A stretch of 7,517 nt of DNA from Bacteroidota bacterium (GCA_023427845.1 JAEYZX010000085.1:1-7517); one strand, 5' to 3'; shown: positions 1 through 6,851, counted from the first letter of the stretch. Notes: generated by a model from the letters alone, not told the origin. Numbers and translations are program-made.

Positions 1-1
1 A

Positions 2-133
2 GGTTACGACGACCTTCCATCGAAAATGAATCACGACGAAAATCCGTTCCAGACCAAAAATCTTCCGTCGCCGAACGAAGCTTTTGGAAGCCGATCAAAC
101 AATTTCGACGACGACAGCGACGTTCCGTTTTAA
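2..133 (+). CDS. C-terminal tail of an upstream gene, probably replicative DNA helicase DnaB (5' end outside window)
   Basis: The frame starting at base 2 reads 43 codons and stops at TAA 131-133. The peptide is hydrophilic and low in complexity, rich in Asn, Asp, Ser and Pro, with NPFQTKNLPSPNEAFGS in the middle and DDDSDVPF at the end. A disordered linker ending in a few acidic residues followed by hydrophobic-Pro-Phe is the classic C-terminal tip of bacterial SSB, through which it recruits partner proteins. The 'PSPNEAFGS...DDDSDVPF' style also matches, from memory, the C-terminal extension of Flavobacterium DnaB helicases, which I remember next to the following gene in that genus. I favour DnaB over SSB, but no catalytic domain is in view. 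The 198 bases after the stop hold no gene. They contain only a weak AGCCAG/CTGGCT inverted repeat (138-143/162-167) without a T run. Confidence 0.5.
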   Translation, partial: GYDDLPSKMNHDENPFQTKNLPSPNEAFGSRSNNFDDDSDVPF

Positions 134-331
134 TTAAAGCCAGGTGCCATGCATTAACGAACTGGCTCCGAATTAAACAAATTCTCCCGGATTACTTTTT
201 TAAAATCGTTCATTTTATAATGGAAGTTTTCAGGTTCCCGTGGAGAATTTGTGAATTTCGCGTAATTCATGGCAACCCTATTTAAGCAACATTTGTACGC
301 TATTTCCGTTATCTTTGAAAAAAAGATTGAA

Positions 332-1588
332 ATGACCAGGTTCCTCTTTTTATTTCTGTTGTTGATTACATTTTCGGCCAGGGCTGGATTTATCCTTTTG
401 CCGATGGACGAATCGACGCAGCAAAATCACCTCAAAGCATATGGCATCACTTATTGGTGCCTCGACAAGCAATACAAGGCAAGCTGGCTGCTGAATTATC
501 GCGGCGGTTCGTTCCTGCTTCCCGATGCGCCTGAAATCCGAAAGGAATGTCAGATTCGCGGTGTGAGTTTCGAAGTATTGTCGGATTCCGAAGCGAATGC
601 GATTCTGGATGAAATTTCTTCCCCATCGCAAAATATGGAAACCGTTGTACTGGAGAAAGCTCCAAAAATTGCAGTCTATACGCCACAGGGAAAGCAGCCT
701 TGGGACGACGCGGTGACGTTGGTGCTGACCTATGCCGAAATTCCGTTTACTGCCGTATATGATGAAGAAGTATTGAGCGATCAGCTGCTGCTGTATGACT
801 GGCTTCACTTGCATCATGAAGATTTCACCGGACAATATGGAAAGTTTTTCGGCGCCTATCGAAATGCGCCGTGGTACATCGAGCAAAAAAGGGATGCCGA
901 AGCGTTGGCAGCAAAATTGGGGTATCAAAAAGTTGCAGAAGCAAAGCTTGCAGTTTCCAAAAAAGTCCGCGATTTTGTGATTGGCGGCGGATTCATGTTT
1001 GCGATGTGCTCGGCAACAGACAGCTTCGACATTGCGCTTGCTGCCGAAGGAATCGACATTTGTGAGCCAATGTTCGACGGTGACCCTAGCGATCCAAATT
1101 ACCAGTCGCAACTTGACTACACAAAAACATTCGCATTCAAGGATTTTATATTGGAGCGCCGGCCTGAACGCTATGAGTTCTCGAATATCGACATGACCGA
1201 GAAGCGAAAAATGCCAATGGAACAGGATTATTTCACGTTGATGGAATTCTCGGCGAAATGGGACGTCATCCCGAGTATGCTTTGTCAAAACCATACGCAG
1301 CTCGTAAAAGGTTTTATGGGACAAACCACTTCATTTGAACGCGAACTCGTAAAATCTAATATTTTGGTTCTTGGTGAAAGTCACATCAACGGCGAAGCGC
1401 GATATATCCACGGACAAAAAGGTAAAGGAATGTTCACTTTTTTCGGCGGTCACGATCCTGAAGATTACCGACACCAGGTGGGCGATGAACCTACGGTACT
1501 TGATTTACATCCCACCTCACCGGGATATCGGTTGATTTTGAACAATGTTTTGTTCCCTGCGGCGAGGAAGAAGAAGCAGAAGACTTAG
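332..1588 (+). CDS. Secreted protein of the family often labelled 'asparagine synthetase B'; probable class I glutamine-amidotransferase-like fold
   Basis: This 418-residue protein begins with a signal peptide: MTRF, a Leu/Phe core, then an Ala-Arg-Ala site giving likely cleavage after Ala18. It is probably exported. I place the start at ATG 332. The in-frame ATG at 269 would add 21 residues that bury the signal peptide. The similarity to Flavobacterium proteins annotated 'asparagine synthetase B' is from memory. The sequence lacks the hallmarks of true AsnB: there is no Cys at position 2 for an Ntn glutaminase and no SGGxDS-type PP-loop. What is visible is an IAVYTP strand (about 113-118), HHED (161-164), a GGGFMFAMCSATD elbow (about 218-230, Cys226) and a late GKG...FFGGHD motif (about 364-375, His374). 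A Cys on a tight elbow plus a late His resembles class I amidotransferase or ThuA-like folds. That fold is my inference and the substrate is unknown. The tail is basic (ARKKKQKT). It converges with the S9 peptidase gene. Confidence 0.85.
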   Translation: MTRFLFLFLLLITFSARAGFILLPMDESTQQNHLKAYGITYWCLDKQYKASWLLNYRGGSFLLPDAPEIRKECQIRGVSFEVLSDSEANAILDEISSPSQNMETVVLEKAPKIAVYTPQGKQPWDDAVTLVLTYAEIPFTAVYDEEVLSDQLLLYDWLHLHHEDFTGQYGKFFGAYRNAPWYIEQKRDAEALAAKLGYQKVAEAKLAVSKKVRDFVIGGGFMFAMCSATDSFDIALAAEGIDICEPMFDGDPSDPNYQSQLDYTKTFAFKDFILERRPERYEFSNIDMTEKRKMPMEQDYFTLMEFSAKWDVIPSMLCQNHTQLVKGFMGQTTSFERELVKSNILVLGESHINGEARYIHGQKGKGMFTFFGGHDPEDYRHQVGDEPTVLDLHPTSPGYRLILNNVLFPAARKKKQKT

Positions 1589-1593
1589 TCGGC

Positions 1594-1613
1594 AGTAAGC
1601 AGTCCTAGTCGCA
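1594..1613 (+). repeat. AGT-phased degenerate repeat, copy 1, downstream of the 332-1588 gene
   Basis: The pattern AGTnnnCAGTCnnAGTCGCA begins five bases after the stop codon. AGT triplets occur at 1594, 1601 and 1607, and a further one at 1587 overlaps the stop codon. It matches copy 2 (1751-1770, minus strand) at 15 of 20 positions. Short CAGT-type repeats of this sort are, from memory, common between genes in Flavobacterium. Their function is unknown to me. Confidence 0.5.
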
Positions 1614-1707
1614 GCAGATGATCTTTTTACAGAGGCATTCTTTAAAGTAATCTGTGGCCCACTTAATACTTTGTACGCCGTTTCTTCTTTCAAATACGCA
1701 TAACAAT

Positions 1708-1737
1708 AAAAGCCGATCATTTACAATCGGCTTTTTT
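1708..1737. terminator. Rho-independent terminator, probably bidirectional, between convergent genes
   Basis: A perfect 10-bp stem, AAAAGCCGAT (1708-1717) and ATCGGCTTTT (1726-1735), closes an 8-base loop. On the plus strand it runs into TTTTTT followed by ATTTAT. On the minus strand the arm ends in TTTTATTGTTAT, so it can also stop transcription from the right. It lies between the convergent 332-1588 gene and the S9 peptidase gene and can serve both. Confidence 0.9.
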
Positions 1738-1750
1738 ATTTATAAGTGAA

Positions 1751-1770
1751 TGCGACTGAGACTGAGAACT
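1751..1770 (-). repeat. AGT-phased degenerate repeat, copy 2, downstream of the S9 peptidase gene
   Basis: Read on the minus strand, this fits the same AGTnnnCAGTCnnAGTCGCA pattern as copy 1. It also begins five bases after its gene's stop codon, and its AGT triplets have the same 7- then 6-base spacing. On the plus strand it appears as a tandem GACTGA (1754-1759 and 1760-1765). The two copies face each other across the terminator. Confidence 0.5.
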
Positions 1771-1775
1771 CAGAC

Positions 1776-3908
1776 TTACTTGTTGTTCTCGATCACGTAG
1801 TCCAAAACTTTTCGCATCAAATGCACGCGGTCCTTTCCAATTACATTGTGTTTGTGCATTGGATACGCGAAGAAATCCACCTGCTTTTCGGCTTCGATGA
1901 ATTTCTTGATCAGCGCAAGGCTTTGCTGCATGACCACCACATCGTCGCTGGTTCCGTGGATCAATAACAAATCGCCTTTTAGGTTGTTTACATAATTCAG
2001 TGTACTTGATTCGTCGAATCCTTTTTGGTTTTCCGCAGGCGTGTCCATGTAGCGCTCGCCGTACATCACTTCATAGAATTTCCAATCGGTTACCGGTCCG
2101 CCTGCCACGCCAACTTTAAACACATCCGGCTGACGAAGCATCAGCGATGTGGTCATAAATCCACCATAGCTCCAACCGTGTACCGCGAGCCGGTCACCGT
2201 CAACATATGGAAGCGACTTTAGATATTCGACACCCTTGATCTGGTCGGCCATTTCGTTTTCACCAAGTCTTCCATGAACTGAACTCTCGAATGCAAATCC
2301 GCGATTTTCCGATCCGCGATTGTCGACCGTAAAAACAAGATAACCTTGTTCTGCCATCCAATACATCCATAATGCTGCGCCATCGAGGTAAGAGTTTGTG
2401 ATCATTTGCGCATGCGGGCCTCCATAAACATATACAAGAACCGGATATTTTTTAGACGCGTCAAAATCGCTTGGCTTGATCAATCTGGTATAAAGATCGG
2501 TTGTGCCATCGGCCGCTTTGATGGTTTTGATATCGGCAGTTCCCATTTGGTAGCCGTCGTATTTATTCGGGCTTGAAAGAAGATTGGAAGTCTTTCCTTT
2601 ATGGTCGATAAGCAACGATTTTGAAGGCGTAGTGCGATTTGAAAATTCGTCGATCATCCATTTTCCATCCTCGCTGATAACAACTGAGTGCGTACCTTCT
2701 TCCTTGGTAAGCAGTGTCTGCTTTCCTTTCAAATCGACTTTGTAAGCAAGTGTGTTTGTCGGGTTTGGCCCTGTGGCTGTAAAATAAACCTCGGTACCTG
2801 CCGTATTGCTTCCGATTATTCCTTTTGTAACAAATTTGTTATTGGTGAGTTGTTTGATGAGTTTTCCATCGATCGAGTAGTAATACAGGTTTGTGAATCC
2901 ATCCTTTTCGCTGATCCAAACAAAGTTGTTCGATTTATCACTTGGAAAAAATGCAGGATGTTCCGGCTCTACCCACGCCGAATTCTTTTCTTCGAACAAT
3001 GTTTTCACGAATGTTCCCGTTGCAGCATTATACAGGTTCAAATGCATGTGATTTTGGGCGCGGTTAACTTCGGCAATCAAAAGGAATTTTTCATCGGGCG
3101 ACCAGGAAACATTTGTCAGATAATCGTCTTCATTTCCTTGTGGCTTGATGAAAACGGTTTTTCCTGTTGCAAGGTTGAAAATTCCGATCTGTGGTTTTTC
3201 GCTGACTTGCCCGATCATTGGGTACCTAACATTTTGAAGCTGGCCCGGTGTTGCATTGATATCCAAAATCGGATAGTTTGCTACATCGCGCTCGTCTTTT
3301 TGAGCAAAAGCGAGATAATTGCTTTTTGGCGACCAAAAAATACCTCCGTGAATCCCGAATTCGCTTCGGGCATACGTTTGCCCGGACACGATTCCTTCGT
3401 CGGTTTCATTGGTGACAACGATCTTCGGATTATTTTTTGTAGCAATGTATAAGTTGTTTTTTTCAGTATAGGCGATGTTGCGTAAGTCGCTGTCAGGTGT
3501 TACGTTTTCGGCGGTTTGAGGTGTTTCGATCAATTGCGATCCCGTTTTTGTAACCGTATTGTATTCATAGTATTTATTTCCGACGGTAAAGGTGACTGTC
3601 GATGCGTCTTTCCATTTGAGACCCATCAAATGACGTAGCTCTGTTTTCAGTGCTGCGTTTATTTCGGCAATTGTCAATAGTTCGGTTGCCTGTTTGTTGG
3701 AGGCCGACGCCGAAAGCAATGTTTTTCCGGTGTTGTCTACATAGGTGTATTTGTTGCTGTTTGGTATCCATTGAACTCCAAGTAACCTGTCGGCACGAAA
3801 CATTCGCCCTTGTTGCATTACGGCATCTTCAAGTGAAATTTGTTTGGTTTGGGCAGAAGTTGTTACTGCGATAAAGAGCGCCAAAAAGGCTAAAAAATTC
3901 TTATTCAT
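1776..3908 (-). CDS. Secreted S9-family serine peptidase (dipeptidyl peptidase IV-like)
   Basis: This 710-residue protein has the S9B/DPP IV architecture: an N-terminal beta-propeller (roughly residues 60-460) and a C-terminal alpha/beta-hydrolase domain (about 480-710). The signal peptide is MNKNFLAFLALFIAVTTSAQ, with likely cleavage after Ala19, so the protein should act in the periplasm or outside the cell. The predicted catalytic residues are Ser580 in GWSYGGF, Asp655 in HGTSDD and His687 in MHKHNV. YGGP (Tyr495) aligns with the oxyanion Tyr of human DPP IV. Glu183 in RSEFG lies where DPP IV has its paired Glu that bind the substrate's free N-terminus; only one Glu is seen here, so dipeptidyl versus tripeptidyl release is open. 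Start at 3908: a 20-residue extension to 3968 is open but would be encoded inside the cphA terminator hairpin and would displace the signal peptide. It lies 82 bases after cphA on the same strand. I saw no Bacteroidota-type promoter in that gap. General peptide scavenging is likely; a role on cyanophycin is not indicated. Confidence 0.93.
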   Translation of the reverse strand: MNKNFLAFLALFIAVTTSAQTKQISLEDAVMQQGRMFRADRLLGVQWIPNSNKYTYVDNTGKTLLSASASNKQATELLTIAEINAALKTELRHLMGLKWKDASTVTFTVGNKYYEYNTVTKTGSQLIETPQTAENVTPDSDLRNIAYTEKNNLYIATKNNPKIVVTNETDEGIVSGQTYARSEFGIHGGIFWSPKSNYLAFAQKDERDVANYPILDINATPGQLQNVRYPMIGQVSEKPQIGIFNLATGKTVFIKPQGNEDDYLTNVSWSPDEKFLLIAEVNRAQNHMHLNLYNAATGTFVKTLFEEKNSAWVEPEHPAFFPSDKSNNFVWISEKDGFTNLYYYSIDGKLIKQLTNNKFVTKGIIGSNTAGTEVYFTATGPNPTNTLAYKVDLKGKQTLLTKEEGTHSVVISEDGKWMIDEFSNRTTPSKSLLIDHKGKTSNLLSSPNKYDGYQMGTADIKTIKAADGTTDLYTRLIKPSDFDASKKYPVLVYVYGGPHAQMITNSYLDGAALWMYWMAEQGYLVFTVDNRGSENRGFAFESSVHGRLGENEMADQIKGVEYLKSLPYVDGDRLAVHGWSYGGFMTTSLMLRQPDVFKVGVAGGPVTDWKFYEVMYGERYMDTPAENQKGFDESSTLNYVNNLKGDLLLIHGTSDDVVVMQQSLALIKKFIEAEKQVDFFAYPMHKHNVIGKDRVHLMRKVLDYVIENNK

Positions 3909-3930
3909 GTTTGTGTATTTACGTTCAATT

Positions 3931-3973
3931 AAAAAGGATGGCGATAGCCATAAGTCGGCTTCGGCCATCCTTT
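3931..3973 (-). terminator. Probable Rho-independent terminator of cphA
   Basis: The arms AAAGGATGGC (3933-3942) and GCCATCCTTT (3964-3973) form a perfect 10-bp stem. A smaller inner stem, AGCC (3946-3949) with GGCT (3957-3960), lies inside the loop. Read in the minus direction, the hairpin starts 17 bases after the cphA stop codon and is followed by TTTTT and AATT. It lies between cphA and the S9 peptidase start (3908). It would end most cphA transcripts, or act as an attenuator if the peptidase is read through. Confidence 0.75.
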
Positions 3974-3990
3974 GTTACTTAAAAAGTGTA

Positions 3991-6615
3991 TTAAATCATG
4001 CCTTCTTCGTTTTCTTTGTCAAGATATTCCTGCACGATCTGTATCGCATTGGTAACCACGTCGCTGAGTGCCACGATGAAAGTACCGTCTTCGGCCGAAT
4101 TTATAGCGTGTTTCAACGCTTCGACTTCCTGCGAGATGATTTCATGCGTGACATTTCGCCCCGATTCGGCAATTCCGGCAAGAAGTAATGCGTTTATTTC
4201 CGGTGCGGTCCTTCCCCGAAGGTGCTTTTCCTGACGGATGATGATATGATCGAACATCCTGCCGGCTATTGTTGCGCATTCTTTTATGTCGTCGTCACGA
4301 CGGTCGCCTACACCGGCAATAATACCGATTTTTTTGTTAGCTTCAATATTGCTGAGGAAATCTTCGATGCCAAGGTAGCCGGACGGATTATGTGCAAAAT
4401 CGATCATGACCTTGAAGCGTTTGAATTCGAAGATGTTCATACGGCCCGGAGTTTGCGCGACACTCGGAATAAACGTCTGCAGCGACAGGCTGATGTCTTC
4501 TGTCTTGAATCCCCACAAATAACTTGCGAGTGTTGCCGCCAGGACGTTTGCAATCATAAAACGGGCTTTCCCACCCATTGTGAGCGGAACATGCGTGGCG
4601 CGTTCGACACGGATTTTCCATTCGCCTTTTTTGATCGTAATATATCCATTTTCGTAAACGCAGACCGTTTTTCCTTCGCGTCCCAAAGTTTTGATCAGCG
4701 GGTTTTCCTCGTCCATGCTGAAAAACGCAACGTTGCAGTCCAGGGTTGGCCACAACTTTACAGATTGCTCGTCTTCGGCATTCAGGATGGCCCATCCGTC
4801 TTTCTTGACGCTGTCAACGACAGTACTTTTTACCCGTGCGAGATCGTCGAGTGTATGGATGTCGCTTATGCCTAGATGATCTTCCTGGATATTGGTTATC
4901 ACGGCAATATCGCATCGGCTGAAGCCAAGTCCGGAACGTAAAATTCCGCCGCGAGCGGTTTCAAGTACCGCAAATTCGACAGTTGGATCTTTCAGGATAT
5001 ATTCGGCGCTTAAAGGTCCGGTCGTATCGCCTTTTTCCATCATGTGGTTCTGGATGTATATCCCGTCAGATGTCGTAAAACCGACTTTAAACCCGTTGTT
5101 TTTAACGATGTGTGCCAACAGTCGGGTAGTGGTTGTTTTTCCATTTGTTCCCGTTACGGCAATAATTGGAATACGGCTCGGTTTTCCCGGCGGATAAAGC
5201 ATATCGATCACGGGCGATGCAACGTTTCGCGGCAATCCCTCAGAAGGTGCGAGGTGCATCCTGAATCCAGGTGCGGCGTTCACTTCAAGTACGCACCCAC
5301 CATTGTCTTTTAATGGCTGTGTCAGGTTTTCGGCCATGATGTCGATACCGCAAATGTCAAGTCCGATTATACGCGAGATCCGTTCCGAAAGGAAAATATT
5401 CTCGGGGTGCATCATATCGGTCACATCAACGGATGTACCTCCGGTGCTGAGATTTGCCGTCGATTTCAGGTAAACTGTTTCGCCTGCCTTTGGGATGCTT
5501 TCAAGCGTGTATCCCAATTTTTCGAGCAGATCCAGCGTATCGCGATCGACTGTGATCTCGGTCAGCACATTTTCATGACCATAGCCTCTTCTGGGATCCT
5601 GATTTGTGATGTCGATCAACTGTTGGATCGTATCGGTTCCATTTCCGACGACATGTGCAGGAATTCGTTTTGCGGCAGCAACCAGTTTATTGTCGATTAC
5701 CAGTACACGGAAGTCAAAGCCGGTGATGAATTTTTCAACGATCACGCGCCGGCTGTAAGTTTTTGCGTAGGTCAGTCCTTCTTTTGCATCTTCCCAGTTT
5801 GTGACATTTATGGAAGCGCCTTTGCCGTGGTTGCCGTCCAGAGGTTTAATCACAATCGGATAACCAATTTTTTTGATTGTGTTTTTAAGATCTTCTTCGT
5901 CAACGCAAATGCTTCCGCTTGCCACGGGAACCGAATTAAGCTCGAGCATGCGTTTGGTTTCCTCTTTGTTTCCCGCTATGTCAACGGCGATATGACTGGT
6001 TTTGTTGGTGATTGTTGCCTGAAAACGCATCTGGTTTACGCCATATCCAAGCTGGACGAGTGAATTTGACCCTAGCCGGATCCACGGAATATCGCGCGAT
6101 ACCGCTTCCTCGACTATGCTTCCCGTACTTGGGCCAAGTCGTACGCGTTCGCGGATTTCCCGCATCTCCTGGATGTCGGCCTCAATGTCATATTCCTGAC
6201 CCGAGATTAGCGCTTCTGCGATGCGGACCGAACTCTCGGCGGCAAACAATCCGACGCTTTCTTCAACATAGCTGAATACGACGTTGTAAACGCCAGGTGT
6301 TTTGGTCTCCCGCGTGCGGCCGTAACCCGTTTCCATTCCGGCAAGTGTTTGAATTTCAAGCGCAATGTGTTCGATCACGTGGCCCATCCAGGTCCCGATC
6401 TCGACACGATGAAAAAACCCGCCAGGTACGCCTTCCGAACAGCGGTGGGTTTCAAGCGAAGGCAACAATGCCTCTATGCGTTCGCGAAATCCGTCGATTT
6501 TATTGGTTGGGTATTGTTCCATTTCCTCAAGATCGAGGCGCATTTGAATTAACTTTTTTCTTTGGATGCTCCAAATGTTAGGGCCGCGAAGTGCCTGCAC
6601 TTTCAAGATTTTCAT
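3991..6615 (-). CDS. cphA: Cyanophycin synthetase CphA
   Basis: ATP-dependent ligase that elongates cyanophycin (multi-L-arginyl-poly-L-aspartate) by adding Asp to the backbone and Arg to each Asp side chain. It acts in the cytoplasm. At 874 residues it is full length for the family. The N-terminal domain (about 1-160) starts MKILKVQALRGPN and carries HVIEH (79-83). The ATP-grasp domain (about 200-475), which adds Asp, shows KPLDGNHGKGA (257-267), STGGTSVD (390-397) and the metal-binding EVNAAPG (444-450). The Mur-ligase-like domain (about 480-874), which adds Arg, shows the P-loop GTNGKTTTT (489-497, Lys493), LETARGG (551-557), EDHLG (578-582), PGRMN (723-727) and DFAHNP (739-744). All three domains look intact. 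HxxEH resembles an inverse zinc-peptidase motif; from memory, a third, primer-making hydrolytic site has been described in this domain of CphA1 enzymes. The start ATG is at 6615 with no Shine-Dalgarno sequence, as is usual in Bacteroidota. It is divergent from cphB. Confidence 0.97.
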   Translation of the reverse strand: MKILKVQALRGPNIWSIQRKKLIQMRLDLEEMEQYPTNKIDGFRERIEALLPSLETHRCSEGVPGGFFHRVEIGTWMGHVIEHIALEIQTLAGMETGYGRTRETKTPGVYNVVFSYVEESVGLFAAESSVRIAEALISGQEYDIEADIQEMREIRERVRLGPSTGSIVEEAVSRDIPWIRLGSNSLVQLGYGVNQMRFQATITNKTSHIAVDIAGNKEETKRMLELNSVPVASGSICVDEEDLKNTIKKIGYPIVIKPLDGNHGKGASINVTNWEDAKEGLTYAKTYSRRVIVEKFITGFDFRVLVIDNKLVAAAKRIPAHVVGNGTDTIQQLIDITNQDPRRGYGHENVLTEITVDRDTLDLLEKLGYTLESIPKAGETVYLKSTANLSTGGTSVDVTDMMHPENIFLSERISRIIGLDICGIDIMAENLTQPLKDNGGCVLEVNAAPGFRMHLAPSEGLPRNVASPVIDMLYPPGKPSRIPIIAVTGTNGKTTTTRLLAHIVKNNGFKVGFTTSDGIYIQNHMMEKGDTTGPLSAEYILKDPTVEFAVLETARGGILRSGLGFSRCDIAVITNIQEDHLGISDIHTLDDLARVKSTVVDSVKKDGWAILNAEDEQSVKLWPTLDCNVAFFSMDEENPLIKTLGREGKTVCVYENGYITIKKGEWKIRVERATHVPLTMGGKARFMIANVLAATLASYLWGFKTEDISLSLQTFIPSVAQTPGRMNIFEFKRFKVMIDFAHNPSGYLGIEDFLSNIEANKKIGIIAGVGDRRDDDIKECATIAGRMFDHIIIRQEKHLRGRTAPEINALLLAGIAESGRNVTHEIISQEVEALKHAINSAEDGTFIVALSDVVTNAIQIVQEYLDKENEEGMI

Positions 6616-6662
6616 AAAGTGATGTTTGGTTAGGGTAATTGCCTGTTTGTTTGGAATAATTA

Positions 6663-6672
6663 ATCAATTGAT
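6663..6672. repeat. 10-bp perfect palindrome ATCAATTGAT, possible operator
   Basis: ATCAATTGAT is its own reverse complement. It sits between two GGAAT motifs at 6653 and 6674, which are 21 bases apart, about two helical turns. The spot is 48-57 bases upstream of the cphA start codon, a plausible place for a regulator. AT-rich palindromes of this size also arise by chance. Confidence 0.3.
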
Positions 6673-6683
6673 CGGAATTCTGA

Positions 6684-6761
6684 AAATTTGGGGATACCGT
6701 GAGAAAATTAGTTAAAAAAAATGATAAAGAGCGATACAGCTGCTTTTTTTTAAATTTGGGG
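6684..6761 (+). repeat. Direct repeat AAATTTGGGG, two copies 68 bp apart
   Basis: Exact 10-base copies lie at 6684-6693 and 6752-6761. A shorter AATTTGG occurs a third time in inverted orientation at 6812-6818. The second copy is preceded by T and so also reads TAAATTTG, matching a Bacteroidota -7 element, but no TTG lies at the right distance upstream. Confidence 0.35.
6712..6753. repeat. A-tract/T-tract inverted repeat between cphA and cphB
   Basis: TTAAAAAAAA (6712-6721) and TTTTTTTTAA (6744-6753) are perfect reverse complements separated by 22 bases that include the palindrome CAGCTG (6737-6742). An A/T-only stem is weak as RNA. The tracts are more likely to curve the DNA or act as promoter-enhancing AT elements for the divergent genes. 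Confidence 0.45.
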
Positions 6762-6851
6762 GTTTGCATACATTTTCGGGAAGCCTTAATTTCCATTTAA
6801 AAAATCGCTTTCCAAATTGCCTATTTTATCTTTTTAGCTATTTTTACCGAC

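Larger units (their letters stand above)
6616..6851. promoter_or_regulatory. Divergent cphA/cphB intergenic region
   Basis: This 236-bp AT-rich region must hold the start signals for both cyanophycin genes, because they run apart from it. Neither side shows a Shine-Dalgarno sequence. For cphB, TTG (6817-6819), 19 bases, then TATTTTTA (6839-6846) matches the Bacteroidota TTG-N19-TAnnTTTG promoter except for the last base. For cphA I found no convincing match. The region also contains a palindrome, a direct repeat and an A-tract/T-tract inverted repeat, listed separately. No open frame here looks like a real gene. Confidence 0.5.

Noticed and set aside
138..167. AGCCAG/CTGGCT hairpin after the first gene as a terminator
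   Set aside because: A 6-bp stem with an 18-base loop and no T run is too weak for a Rho-independent terminator.
216..221. TATAAT, a sigma-70-like -10 box
   Set aside because: Bacteroidota housekeeping promoters use TAnnTTTG. The hexamer is expected by chance in AT-rich DNA and no suitable -35 is visible.
292..317. Promoter TTTG (292-295) plus TATCTTTG (310-317) upstream of ATG 332
   Set aside because: The -7 element is perfect, but the spacing of 14 bases is short of the roughly 19 expected, so I do not list it as a feature.
269..331. Upstream in-frame ATG for the 332-1588 gene
   Set aside because: It would put 21 residues before a textbook signal peptide. A TATCTTTG promoter-like element (310-317) also falls inside this extension.
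350..1324. Long minus-strand open frame (324 codons) opposite the 332-1588 gene
   Set aside because: It mirrors a well-supported secreted-protein gene, has no recognisable domain, and is rich in His, Arg, Cys and Phe, as expected for an antisense shadow.
2688..3452. Plus-strand open frame (254 codons) inside the S9 peptidase gene
   Set aside because: Antisense shadow of the propeller domain: Cys/Phe/Ile-rich and without family resemblance.
1776..3908. S9 peptidase as a dedicated cyanophycin-degrading partner
   Set aside because: It is secreted while the polymer is normally cytoplasmic, its fold targets alpha-peptides with Pro/Ala, and a terminator separates it from cphA. Proximity alone is not enough.
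5407..6063. Plus-strand open frame (218 codons) inside cphA
   Set aside because: It lies opposite conserved ATP-grasp codons, and the translation shows no coherent domain.
6712..6753. A8/T8 inverted repeat as a transcription terminator
   Set aside because: The stem has no G-C pairs, and it lies upstream of two divergent genes where no transcript should end.
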